Origin: Curtobacterium flaccumfaciens
Lineage (GTDB): Bacteria; Actinomycetota; Actinomycetes; Actinomycetales; Microbacteriaceae
Direction: 5' to 3'
Assembly (NCBI GenBank): GCA_029689965.1
Contig: CP121450.1
Location: 1-64,000 of the forward strand
DNA length: 64,000 nucleotides
Position numbers and translations under genes: made by a program. The notes under the pieces are model-generated. The model did not search any database. It worked only from the letters and a program-made list of their open reading frames with translations, and was not told the DNA's origin. This document shows positions 36,001 through 45,632 of the stretch, one piece after another. Position 1 is the stretch's first letter; every line of letters starts with the position of its first letter.

Positions 36001-36501
36001 GTGAAGGGCTTCAAGGAGTTCCTGCTCCGCGGCAACGTCATCGACCTGGCCGTGGCAGTCGTCATCGGTGCTGCGTTCACCGCGATCGTCACCGCGATCG
36101 TCACCAGCCTGATCAACCCGCTGATCGGCGCGGTCTTCAACGCCTCGAGCCTCGACAAGGCGCTCATCGTCGAGATCCCGACGGTCGACGGGGACCACGC
36201 GAAGCTGCTGTTCGGCGCGATCATCGGCGCCGCGCTCAACTTCGTCATCGTCGCCGCCGTCGTGTACTTCGCGCTCGTGCTCCCCGTGAACCACCTCAAG
36301 AAGCTCGCGTTCGAGCGCGTCAAGAACGACGAGGAGCAGACGCCGCAGGACGTCCCGCCGACCGACGTCGAGGTGCTGCTGGAGATCCGCGACCTGCTCC
36401 GCTCCCAGAACGGCGTGCCGGCGGACACCGGCGGTGGCGCGCACGTGGCGCCGTCGAACGCTCCCGAGGGTCCCGGGATCGGCGGCTCGACGAAGCTGTA
36501 G
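36001..36501 (+). CDS. mscL: Large-conductance mechanosensitive channel
   Basis: Pressure-relief channel of the plasma membrane. Intact, 166 aa. The MscL N terminus MKGFKEFLLRGNVIDLAVAV leads into TM1 (AVVIGAAFTAIVTAIV), and TM2 is ALNFVIVAAVVYFALVLPVN. The cytoplasmic tail is longer than usual and ends in a Gly/Pro-rich stretch. The GTG at 36001 is preceded by GGAAGGAG with good spacing, so an earlier in-frame start is unlikely. Confidence 0.95.
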   Translation: MKGFKEFLLRGNVIDLAVAVVIGAAFTAIVTAIVTSLINPLIGAVFNASSLDKALIVEIPTVDGDHAKLLFGAIIGAALNFVIVAAVVYFALVLPVNHLKKLAFERVKNDEEQTPQDVPPTDVEVLLEIRDLLRSQNGVPADTGGGAHVAPSNAPEGPGIGGSTKL

Positions 36502-36511
36502 CGCCTCGCCC

Positions 36512-36576
36512 CCGGAACCAGGTTCCGGACACGACACCACGGCGATCCACGGTGCTGTGTCCGGAACCTGGTTCGG
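36512..36576. terminator. Nested palindrome between convergent mscL and phosphatidyltransferase
   Basis: CCGGAACCAGGTTCCGGACAC (36512-36532) pairs with GTGTCCGGAACCTGGTTCGG (36557-36576), one base being missing in the right arm. The left arm is itself a palindrome, CCGGAACC-A-GGTTCCGG. It begins 11 nt after the mscL stop and probably terminates both genes. Confidence 0.7.
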
Positions 36577-36614
36577 TTCGGGGGATCGCGGGGGCGGGGG
36601 CGTCGCAGGGAGCG

Positions 36615-37197
36615 TCAGGCGGAGACACGGCGCGACGCTTGCGGAACATCGCGACCGCGTACTGCGCTCCCGCGAGGACGTGGCCGACGGTGCCGAGGTA
36701 CACGAACACGAGTGCGACGACACGGACCCAGGGTGCGTTCTCGTCGACGGTGTGCACGGCGGAGAACAACAGCACCGGCAGCCCGACGAACAGCAGCGCC
36801 GAACGGATCTTGCCCGTCCACGTGACGTCGAGGTCCGGGTTGCCGTGGAACAGCACGCTCGACAGCACGACGAGCACGAGGTCGACCGCGACGACGACGA
36901 TGACGACCCACAGCGGCAGCAGCCCGGTGAGGACGAGCGCCAGCACGATCGCGATGATCGCGAGCCGGTCGGCGATCGGGTCGAGCGCCTTGCCGAGCTT
37001 CGAGCCCTGATCGAACTTCCGTGCGATGAACCCGTCCGCCCAGTCGCTCACGCCGAGCACGACGAGGGACACGAGCGCCCAGCCCGGGTGGTGCGCGACG
37101 ACGAGCCAGACGAACACCGGGATCAGCACGAACCGGAACAGCGTGATCAGGTTCGGCCAGGTCAGCCAGTCGGGCGCTGTCGCGCGGTGTCACTCAT
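36615..37197 (-). CDS. CDP-alcohol phosphatidyltransferase
   Basis: Membrane enzyme of phospholipid synthesis. The signature D-x2-DG-x2-AR-x8-G-x3-D-x3-D is complete in DWADGFIARKFDQGSKLGKALDPIAD, and five or so hydrophobic helices surround it. The acceptor (glycerol phosphate as in PgsA, or another alcohol) cannot be settled by eye. Indels near 37165 and 36630 hide the start and end; repair gives MSDTARQRPTGLTWPNLITLF and an ending at 36615, about 194 aa. Confidence 0.8.
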
Positions 37198-37216
37198 CGC
37201 AGGACAGGCTACCGGC

Positions 37217-37330
37217 TCACCAGTGCGGCGGGACGTCGCGGCGGAGCTGGTCGTCGTTCTCACCGTCGCGGTGCCGCGCCGGCTCCGCCGGGCGGCGGGG
37301 TCGTAGCCCGGCACAGGCTGGGTGGTGACG
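37217..37330 (-). CDS. Small conserved-looking protein ending DDQLRRDVPPHW
   Basis: A short reading frame 20 nt before the phosphatidyltransferase start. With one indel near 37265 repaired it reads PVPGYDPAARR...ARHRDGENDDQLRRDVPPHW and stops at 37217. The ending resembles short actinobacterial proteins that close with D-x-L-x-x-D-x-PPHW. Its start is uncertain (a GTG near 37315 or further up), so the left limit of about 35-40 aa is a guess. Function unknown. Confidence 0.4.
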   Translation of the reverse strand, partial: RHHPACAGLRPRRPAEPARHRDGENDDQLRRDVPPHW

Positions 37331-37381
37331 CGCCTACGGCGGCGAACCGTGCCTCCAGGGCGGTCGTCCGACTCGCCCCCG

Positions 37382-37563
37382 TCAGACGCCGGATGCACTG
37401 GGCCCACGCCGCCGGTTCCGGGCTGACGCGCCAGCGGCAGTCCGGCCGTGCCGGTGGGGAGAGGCACGGCTGACGACGCGTCGCCGGCCCGCGTCCACGT
37501 CCCCACCAGCTGGTCCGTCTCGGGCGTCACCGGCCCCGCGGGCCGGTGTGCCCGCCGTGTCAT
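37382..37563 (-). CDS. Short hypothetical protein carrying the 72-bp dispersed repeat
   Basis: The ATG at 37563 overlaps the helicase stop (ATGA) and gives MTRRAHRPAGPVTPETDQLV. The second half is encoded by the 72-bp repeat (PLPTGTAGLPLARQPGTGGV). With one frame change near 37395 it would end GPSASGV at 37382; otherwise it runs on into the next small gene. No domain is visible and it may be only a translated tail. Confidence 0.3.
37398..37469 (-). repeat. 72-bp dispersed repeat, copy 1
   Basis: Differs at a single position from 55145-55216. In both places it lies at the 3' end of a minus-strand reading frame and in the same frame, encoding PLPTGTAGLPLARQPGTGGV. Confidence 0.95.
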
Positions 37564-40500
37564 CGGCGAGCGGGGATCGGCGGGATGGAGATCTCCTGCG
37601 TGGCGCCGCGGTCGACACCGAGCACCGCGGCGACGGTGTTCGCGACGCGGTCCGGGTCGGAGAACAGCTGGAACGCGTGCACACGGACGTAGTGCCATCC
37701 GAGTCGACGCAGCACCTCGGGGCGCAGGCGGAGCGACTCGCGCAGCGACCCCTTCACCAGCGAGGCGTCCGTCTCGATCGTGACGCAGACGCCACCGTGC
37801 GCGGCCACCAGGCCGAGCTTGCCGCGGTGTCCGAGCGCGACCGGGATGCCGCGCATCTCGAGCCGGCGCGCCAGGTCTACGAGCAGCGGGTCGGAGTCGT
37901 CCGGCACGTACTCGGCGGTCGTGCGGGCACGCACCTCGGCGAGGATCTCGGCCAGCGCGACGGTGCCGTGGCCCATCCGCTCGGCCTCGATGTCCGACGG
38001 CTGGAAGCACGTGACGATGACCATCGATCGGCGCGCACGGGTCATCGCGACGGCGAGCAGGCGCTCCCCACCAGGCTTGCCGAGCGGACCGAAGTCGCGC
38101 AGGACACGACCGTGCGGCGTCCGCCCGTAACCGATCGAGAACACGACGCGGTCGCGGCTCTGCGCGACGGACTGCTCGAGCGTCGCGACGATGAACGGCT
38201 CGGAACGGTCGCCGATGACGAACTCGGTGAGGTCCTTGTGCCCCTGCGCCGCGGTGAGCACGGCCTGCTCGACGCGGACGGCGTGCTTCGCCGAGGCGGT
38301 GATGACCATGAGCGACTCGGTCGGGCGGGTGCGGGCGTGGTCCATGACGAGCCGGACGACGCGGTCCACCTCCGCGTCCACGCTCTCGACGGCTCCGGAC
38401 TCGGGGTCCGGCACGGCCTTGCCGTCGCTGACGTAGTCCAGCGCGATCGAGCCGTGGCCGAGGAACGATCCGGCCCACGGCAGCGACTCGATGCGGCCGC
38501 CGTAGAAGCGGCGGTTCACGAGCTCAGCGAGGTCCTCGCCGCCGGCGCGGTAGGAGCGCGTCAGCGACAGGGTCGGCAGGAGCGTCGAGAGCCTGGCGAG
38601 CGCGGAGTCGGCGTGGAAGGCGTCGAGCGTGCCCTCGTCGACCTGCAGCGCCCGGTGCGCCGGGTCGACGGCGATCCGGAACGGGGACGGCGTCTGTGTG
38701 ACCGGGTCGCCGAACACGACGGTCTGGCGGGCACGACGGACGGCACCGACCGTCTCGGCGATGGTGACGGCACCGGCGTCGACCAGGATCACGGTGTCGA
38801 ACGGCATCGTGTCCGCGATCTGCGACACCTCGTACGGCGACGCGAGCCAGACCGGCGCGATCGACCGGGACAGGTGCGGTGCGGAGTCCTGCAGCAGCCG
38901 CGAGGTGATGGCGCCGTCGCGCAGCTGGGTCTTCAGCGCCGAGGCCTCGTCGGGCCAGTCGACGAGTCCGACCTTCCAGTTCTCGGCGAGCTGCCACGCC
39001 AGGCCCTGGGAGACCCGGCCGCGTGGGCGTCGTCAACGAGGCGGAAGTCCGCCTCGACCCGGTCGAGCATGTCGGTGTTCGCGCCGAGCAGCGCCCGGTC
39101 GGACTCGAGCATGGTCTCGAGGGCGGACTGCCACCACGCGAGCTCGAGCTCGGCGGGGACGTGGGTGTCCGGGACGTGCCGGTTCGCAAGGTCGGTGATG
39201 AGCGGTTCGAGCTGCAGGTCACGGAGGGTCTGCATGAGCTCCGTGCGCTCCTGCAGGTTGTGCAGGACGTCGGAGTCCTCGGCCAGCCGCGCGATCGTCG
39301 GGACAAGCTCGTCGACCGGCACGTTCGCCAGCTGCGTCTCGCGCGCCGTGCGGCCGAGCGGCTCGTCGAGGCGCGCCAGGTCCTCGACCACGTTCGAGAA
39401 GAGCACCTGCACGTCGGCGATGCCCGTGGGCACCTCGGGGTTGACGCCGGCGGCGACGTAGCGCTGCCAGAGCACGCGCTGCTGCTGCACGCGGGTGAGC
39501 GCCTCGTGCAGGTCGGACACATGGACGCCCGGGCGGACGTACTCCCGCGCGAGCTTCTTCAGCCGGCGACGGTTGGTGCTCGACATCGGCGCGCCCTCGC
39601 CGCGCGGGGCAGTGGCGGCCACGAGCTCGGAGACGGAACGGTCGAAGACGACGGGCAGGAACCGGTCGAGCGTGTCCCGGATCTCGGTGAGCAGGCGCAG
39701 GTAGATCCCAGCTCGTTGATCGTCGTGAACTGGCGCATGTGCGTCGTCGCCACGAGATCGTGCGCGCGGCGCAGCAGCGTCGGCAGGGCGTCAGCGTCGA
39801 GGTCTTTCGCGATCTTGTGCGCTCGCTGCGCCCCGTCGCTCGTCGAGAACTTCGCGCCGTACCAGGGCGAGTCGTCCGGGCCGTAGCGGAACTCGCCGAG
39901 GTTCGCCGCGCTGACCATCGTCTCGGCGACGCGGGAGCGGCCCTCGACCATGCTCGTCACCGAGGTCTTCGACAGCCGTGCGGTCGTCGACGGCGGGACC
40001 GGCAGCAGGGACAGGCGCGAGAGCTCCACCAGGCAGTCGAGCACCGAGACGCGGAAGTCCGGGTCCACGCGGGTCAGCGAACCGCGGTAGTCCTTGAGCA
40101 CCTTGCGGAGCCGGACCAGGGCGTCGTCGACCTCGCGCAGGTTCGGACGGCTCGCCTTCTCGTTGCGGGCGATCGCCCGGACGACGTCGCGGCGGAGGGT
40201 CGACGGCGTGACGGCGACCCCGGCAGCTGCACCTCGGAGAAGCGGGCCGCGATGCCGCGCAGGGTCGCCCGGCGCGGGCTCACCACGAGGACGCGCTTGT
40301 TCGCGGCGACCAGGCCGCCGAGCGCGTTGACGATCGTCTGCGTGCCGCCGGTGCCCGGCAGGGTCTTCACGACGATCGAGTTGCCGGCCGTGATCTGCGC
40401 GATCACGTTCTCCTGCTCGTCGTCGGCGTCGAGCAGGAGCGTGTCCGTCTCCGGGCTGCGCTCGTCCGACGGGGTCTGCTCGACCGGGTGGTACGACTGC

Positions 40501-41278
40501 TCGACCTGCCACTTGGCGCTCGGGTTGCCCGCGAGGGCGTCGAGCACCGGGTGCGCCAGGTCCTGCGTGTCCTCGACCATGCCGGTCGCGACCTCGGCGA
40601 ACGTCGACACCACGAGCCGTGCGTGCACGGAGAAACCGGGACGTGTGCGGTCAGGCCGCGGAGCCGGTCGATCACCGGGTTCGGCGTGAACGAGCCGTCC
40701 TGCTGCGCGAGCGCGACGAACGACTGGGCGTCGAGGATGACGCCGAACTGCTCGTGCAGCGCGTCGGCGAGACCCGGGTTCAGCACGGGCTCGCCGAGCA
40801 GCCGGACCTCGAAGTCGCGGCCGTGCCGGCGGATCGCCAGCGGGCGGAGGAGCACCGGACCCCGGAACTGCTCGTCGCCGTGCTTCCAGTCCGCCATGCC
40901 GATGCCGAGCTTCACGGCGTCGATGCCGCGCACGGTGGCGAGCTCGGTGCCCTTCGCCTCGACGTGCCCGGCGGCGATGCGGGCGGCGCGGAGCGCGACC
41001 TCGTCGCGGATCAGGCTCGACAGGAGCGTCGTCTTGCCGGTGATGAACTGGGCCAGGCCGCCTGGGTGCGTCGTCGACAGCTCGATGCGCGCACGCGGGT
41101 GGTCGGCGAAGTGGGTCAGCGGGCTCGTGCCGCCGACGCCGGTCAGCTGCTTGCGCCAGACGTCCCACGCGGGCTCCGCGGCGTTGCCGGTCTGGAGGCG
41201 CGGATCACCCAGGCTGATCGCCTGCGGGCTCGTGAGCTGCAGTTCCGGGCGCAGGGTGCGGTCGGGTTCGTCCGTCAC
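37560..41278 (-). CDS. DUF4011-like SF1 helicase-related protein with C-terminal nuclease-like domain, degenerate ATPase site
   Basis: About 1240 aa over at least five indels (near 40640, 40215, 39705, 39010 and 38850). The N-terminal domain (VGGTSPLTHFADHPRARIEL, then HPGGLAQFITGKTTLLSSLI) resembles DUF4011-type helicases. The P-loop reads KTLPGTGGTQTIVNAL, without the Walker lysine, and the motif II position is VDAGAV rather than DE. Motif III-like FGDPVTQTP and motif VI-like AVAMTRARRSMVIV remain. The C terminus (SLRESLRLRPEVLRRLGWHYVRVHAF) resembles the Vsr/MTES_1575-type restriction-endonuclease fold. It could be a genome-maintenance or defence protein, or a non-hydrolysing relative. The ATG at 41278 gives MTDEPDRTLRPELQ. 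Confidence 0.65.
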
Positions 41279-41520
41279 GACGGTCTCTTCCTGCTTCCCC
41301 GCTGGTCCTGCTCCCCTGCTGTCCGTCTGCGCGCGCGTCGGCGCCCTCGACGGGGACGTCGTCGTTCACGTCGTCCTCGCCGTCGGTCACCCTGTCCGCT
41401 CGCCACACATCCGACACTGTAGGCGGAAGCGGGCTGCCTCTCGGCAATGAACCGAGGTTTCGGGGTTTCCGGGCGGTGGCGATGCGATGCGCGCACACGC
41501 GATGTGGTACCAACGGGGGC

Positions 41521-42433
41521 ATGGCCATCGACGACCGCACCGCTCCACCCACCCCTGCGTCGGCCGACCCGGTGCCGGCCGACCGTGTGCCGGCCGACCC
41601 GTGCCGAACCGGCGTCGATCGGTCCCCGCGGAGATCTCGCGGTCCTGGCTCCTGGTCGCCGGCACGGCAGCCGACCGGTTCGAGCGGGCCCAGCGGTCCC
41701 GGGCCGACCAGATCATCCTCGACATCGAGGACGCGGTCGACCCCGCCGCCAAGCCCGGCGCCCGGAACACCGTGGCGTCCTGGCTGGCCGGCGGCGGCGA
41801 GGCCTGGGTGCGGATCAACGACGTGACGACGGACTTCTGGGCGGACGACGTCGAGGAGCTCCGCGGCCTGCCGGGGCTGCAGGGCGTCATGCTCGCGAAG
41901 ACCGAGTCGCCCGCCCAGGTCACCGACACCTGGCACCGGCTCGGCGGGCAGACCCGGTGATCGCCCTCGTCGAGTCGGCCCTCGGCATCGAGGAGGCGAC
42001 CTCGATCGCGAAGGCGCAGGGGCGTTCCGACTGGCCTTCGGCTCCGGCGACTACCGCCGTGACACCGGCACCTCGTCGGACACCCTCGCGATGGCGTACC
42101 CGCGCTCACGCCTCGTCGTGGCGTCCCGCGTCGGGACCTGCCCGGCCCGATCGACGGCCCGACGGTCGGCTCGTCGCACCCGATCCTCCGCGAGCAGTCC
42201 CAGGTCGCGGTGTCGCTCGGTCTGACCGGGAAGCTCTGCCTCGACACCGAGCAGCTGCCCGTCATCAACGAGGTGATCTCCCCACCCCGACCGACGTCGC
42301 CTGGGCGCAGGACTTCCTCGACGACTTCGAGGCCCGCGGGAAGGTCATCCGCGACGGGTCCGACCTGCCGCGGCTCGGTCGTGCGCAGAAGATCCAGCGG
42401 CTCGCCCAGGCGTTCGGCGTCGAGGCACGGTAG
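41521..42433 (+). CDS. CitE-like HpcH/HpaI aldolase/citrate lyase family protein
   Basis: Probable CoA-ester lyase (malyl- or citryl-CoA type). The barrel core is clear: SWLLVAGTAADRFERAQRSRADQIILDIEDAV at the start, WVRIND, then IALVESALGIEEATSIA and SGDYRRDTGTSSD; near the end TGKLCLDTEQLPVINEV. At least five indels split it (near 41605, 41960, 42025, 42140 and 42285). About 304 aa after repair. The ATG at 41521 gives MAIDDRTAPPTPAS with a proline-rich lead. Divergent from the helicase gene; the 240-bp gap shows no clear operator. Confidence 0.78.
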
Positions 42434-42443
42434 GACTGCACCC

Positions 42444-42914
42444 ATGACCTGGTCGAACGTCCCCGGCGGTCCGCCGCAGTCCTCCCCCTCCGGCCCCTCC
42501 GACGCGCAGCGCGCCGCGTGGGAGCGCGGCGGCGCCACGCTGTTCCCGCCCGGCCGGCTCGCCGACCGGATCTCGACCGTGCTGCTGCTCGCCTTCGGCG
42601 CGGTGATGACGATCATCACCGCGATCGTCGGCATCATCGCCGTGATCTCGGCGACGGCCACGTGCGACGCCGCGACGGGCTGCTCGCCGGGCGGGTACAT
42701 CGGTGGGACGGCCATCGCGGTGGGCGGGTCGTTCGTGATCGGGGTGGCGACCGTCGTGCTGGCGATCGGCGCGTGGATCCGCCGGAAGTCGTCGTGGTGG
42801 ATCGCGGCGCTCGGCTTCGTGCTCGCGATCGGCCTCATCACGTGGGGCGGCGTCGTGTTCGCCGGCGCCGCCGACGCCGGCACCACCTCGAGCTCGGTCG
42901 GCGCCACGGCCTGA
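42444..42914 (+). CDS. Small membrane protein, unknown function
   Basis: Intact, 156 aa. A Pro/Ser-rich cytoplasmic N terminus (MTWSNVPGGPPQSSPSGPSD) is followed by three membrane helices: ISTVLLLAFGAVMTIITAIV, a second from IAVGGSFVIGVATVVLAIGA, and a third from WWIAALGFVLAIGLITWGGV. Two Cys lie in the loop between the first two helices (CDAATGC), which would be outside the cell. No recognised domain. The start lies 10 nt after the lyase stop, so the two form an operon. Confidence 0.7.
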   Translation: MTWSNVPGGPPQSSPSGPSDAQRAAWERGGATLFPPGRLADRISTVLLLAFGAVMTIITAIVGIIAVISATATCDAATGCSPGGYIGGTAIAVGGSFVIGVATVVLAIGAWIRRKSSWWIAALGFVLAIGLITWGGVVFAGAADAGTTSSSVGATA

Positions 42915-42948
42915 CGCGCGGGCCGCGCGCTGTTGCTCCGACTCGGAA

Positions 42949-43127
42949 CGACACCTCCGACGTCGTACGACATCGGACTTGTCGCCCGAACGCGTACGCA
43001 ACAGTTGCGCGCGCGACATTGCGACATCGTGGTCGTCGCGTGACAGCGACGCCGTCGCGTGCGCGGCGGTGGACGCAACCGGACTGCGGACGGGAGGCAC
43101 GGGGCGGGCCCGCACCGCACCTCCAGT
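42949..43127. repeat. Composite intergenic element, copy 1 (before the monooxygenase)
   Basis: 42949-42984 is a 36-bp block CGACACnnnCGACGTCGTnCGACATCGGnnnTGTCG that matches 44472-44507 at 29 of 36 positions. About 100 bp on, an inverted pair built from GGACTG...GGGAGGCACGG and CACCTCCAGTCCGG follows (about 43080-43127). No gene is seen in the 237-bp spacer. Confidence 0.7.
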
Positions 43128-43151
43128 CCGGAACGGGGTAGCGTCCGGGGC

Positions 43152-44430
43152 ATGGTGACGGTGTCGCGGACGACGGTCGCGGTGGTCGGGGGCGGCCCCG
43201 CCGGGATCGTCCTCGGTCTGCTGCTGGCACGGGCCGGCGTCGCGGTCCGGGTGATCGAGAAGCACGACGACTTCAACCGGGACTTCCGTGGCGACACCGT
43301 GCACGCCTCGACCATCCGGCTGCTCGACGAACTCGGACTCGGCGACCGCTTCCGTGGACTCCCGCAGTCCCGCCTCGACGACTTCTCACTGCCGATGCCG
43401 GACGGGTCACGCGCGCTCCTGGGTGACTTCTCCCGCCTCCGGCCGCCGTACGACCACGTCGCGATGGTGCCGCAGTGGGACCTGCTCGACATGCTCGTGA
43501 CCGCCGCGCGCGAGGAACCCTCGTTCGACGTCTCGATGGGTCTCGCCGCGACCGGGACCATCGAGGAGAACGGTGTGATCACCGGAGTGCACCTCCGTCC
43601 GTACCGCGGGGACGGCGGCTCCGCCACGGCCGACGACACCCAGGACAACGACACCGAGGAACTGCGCGCCGACGTGGTGATCGCCTGCGACGGCCGTGAC
43701 TCCGTCCTCCGCGCCGCCGCGGGACTCCGGACCCGCTCGTTCCCGGTGCCGTTCGACACGTGGTGGTTCCGGCTCCCCCGCGAGCCGGGCGACGCGCCGA
43801 CCGCGTTGGTCCCGGCGTTCTCCGGCACCGACGTCCTGCTAAGCTTCCCGCGGCCGGACTACCACCAGGTCGCCTACTTCGCGCCGAAGGGCTCCGACGC
43901 GGCGCTCCGAGCAGCGGGGCTCACGGCCTTCCGCGAACGGGTCGCCCGGCTCCGGCCGGACTTCGCGGACCGCGTGGACGCGATCGGCTCGATGGACGAC
44001 GTGCACGTGCTCGACGTCCGGATGGACCGGCTGGAGCGGTGGTGGCGTCCGGGCCTGCTCTGCATCGGCGACGCCGCGCACGCGATGTCCCCGCCGGTGG
44101 CGTCGGCATCAACCTCGCGGTGCAGGACGCCGTCGCGACGGCCGCGATCCTGGTGCCGGCACTCCGGCGGGGCTGCGCGGCACCCGGCTGAACGGCGCAC
44201 TCGCGGCCGTGCAGCGTCGGCGGACCGGCCCGGCGGCGCTCATCCAGACCGCGCAGGCGGCACTGCACCGCATGGTGTTCGAGCGGGCGTTCGCGGGCGA
44301 GCTGCAGTCGGCTCCGCCCAGGTTGCCCGTGCTCCTGGCGAAGTACGTCCCGCCCGTGCGCGGGCTCTACGCCCGCGGCATCGCCTTCGGCCCGCTGCCG
44401 GAGCACGCGCCGCAGTGGGCTCGACGGTGA
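43152..44430 (+). CDS. FAD-dependent aromatic-hydroxylase-type monooxygenase
   Basis: Class A flavin monooxygenase (PHBH fold). Dinucleotide motif VVGGGPAGIVLGLLLARAG at residues 11-29, the DG motif VIACDGRDSVLR, and the GD motif CIGDAAHAMSPPV followed by VGINLAVQDA. The substrate is unknown; neighbours do not form an obvious aromatic pathway. Indels near 44098 and 44175 split the last third. About 426 aa after repair. The ATG at 43152 gives MVTVSRTTVAVVG; the GTG at 43155 or 43161 could also serve. Confidence 0.85.
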
Positions 44431-44471
44431 CTGCTCGACCGTGACTTGCGAGCGCGACGGTCGACGCAGAA

Positions 44472-44613
44472 CGACACGGTCGACGTCGTGCGACATCGGC
44501 GATGTCGCTGATCGCGGACGCAGCCAAGCGGACGACGCGACCAGCGTGCCGTGTCCCGGGGGCGGTCGCCGGACTGGAGGCCCGTGGCGGCGCCGACACG
44601 GGCCTCCAGGCCG
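44472..44613. repeat. Composite intergenic element, copy 2 (after the monooxygenase)
   Basis: 44472-44507 repeats the 36-bp block of copy 1 and ends in a perfect palindrome CGACATCG-G-CGATGTCG (44491-44507). An inverted pair follows: CCGGACTGGAGGCCCGTG against CACGGGCCTCCAGGCCGG, about 44570-44613. The flanking bases to 44670 hold no gene. Confidence 0.75.
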
Positions 44614-44670
44614 GCGACCGGTCACCACGCACCTGGGCGCGAGCGCGCGGCCCCGGCGCATGCTGGGAGC

Positions 44671-45549
44671 ATGAAGCAACGAGTCATCGGAGACGTGTCG
44701 GTCAGCGCCATCGGACTGGGCGGCATGCCCATGTCCATCGAGGGACGCCCGGAGGAGCGGCAGGCGATCGCGACGATCCATGCGGCGCTCGAGGCCGGCG
44801 TGAGCCTCATCGACACCGCCGACGCCTACCACCTGGCCGGCCACGACGAAGTGGGGCACAACGAGGAGCTCATCGCGAGGGCCGTGCGGGAGTACCACGG
44901 CGACACGTCGTCCGTGCTCATCGCGACGAAGGGCGGCCACCTTCGGCCGGAGCCCGGTCCGTGGGCGACCAACGGTCGCCCGGAGTACCTCAAGGAGGCC
45001 GCGAAGGCCTCTGCGAAGCGGCTCGGCGTGGACGCGATCGGGCTGTACCAGTTCCACCGGCCGGACCCCGCCGTGCCCTACGCCGACTCGGTCGGGGCGC
45101 TCGCCGAGCTGCTCGACGAGGGCGTGATCAGGATGGCGGGCATCTCGAACGCCGATCCCGACCAGATCCGCACGGCGAACGAGGTCCTCGACGGCCGGCT
45201 GGCCTCGGTGCAGAACCAGTTCTCGCCGAAGTTCCGCTCGAGCGAACCGGAGCTGGAGCTCTGCGACGAGCTCGGCATCGCGTTCCTGCCGTGGAGCCCC
45301 CTCGGCGGAATCGCCAACGCGGCCGACCTCGGCACCGCGTACGAGGACTTCGCGTACATCGCCCGGGATCGCGGAGTGAGCCCGCAGGTCATCGCGCTGG
45401 CGTGGGAGCTCCAGAAGAGCGACGTGGTCGTCCCGATCCCCGGCGCCTCCCGCCCGCAGTCGATCCTCGACTCGGTGACGGCGGCGACGGTGCGTCTGCG
45501 TCCGGAGGACGTCGCACGGCTGGACGCGTCGCGGCCAACGGGGGCATAG
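44671..45549 (+). CDS. Aldo/keto reductase
   Basis: NADPH-dependent oxidoreductase. Intact, 292 aa. The catalytic tetrad is visible: Asp and Tyr in LIDTADAYHLAG, Lys in LIATKGGH and His in LYQFHRPDP. The C-terminal cofactor site VVPIPGASRPQSILDSV is also typical. The ATG at 44671 follows GGGAGC with short spacing. Physiological substrate unknown; convergent with the pyruvyltransferase-like gene. Confidence 0.9.
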   Translation: MKQRVIGDVSVSAIGLGGMPMSIEGRPEERQAIATIHAALEAGVSLIDTADAYHLAGHDEVGHNEELIARAVREYHGDTSSVLIATKGGHLRPEPGPWATNGRPEYLKEAAKASAKRLGVDAIGLYQFHRPDPAVPYADSVGALAELLDEGVIRMAGISNADPDQIRTANEVLDGRLASVQNQFSPKFRSSEPELELCDELGIAFLPWSPLGGIANAADLGTAYEDFAYIARDRGVSPQVIALAWELQKSDVVVPIPGASRPQSILDSVTAATVRLRPEDVARLDASRPTGA

Positions 45550-45632
45550 CCAGCGCGCCCCACGCCCTCGAACCGTCGCCGGTCGCGGATCCTCTCGCCG
45601 GGACTACCTGCCTCATGCAGCAGAGCGGTCAC

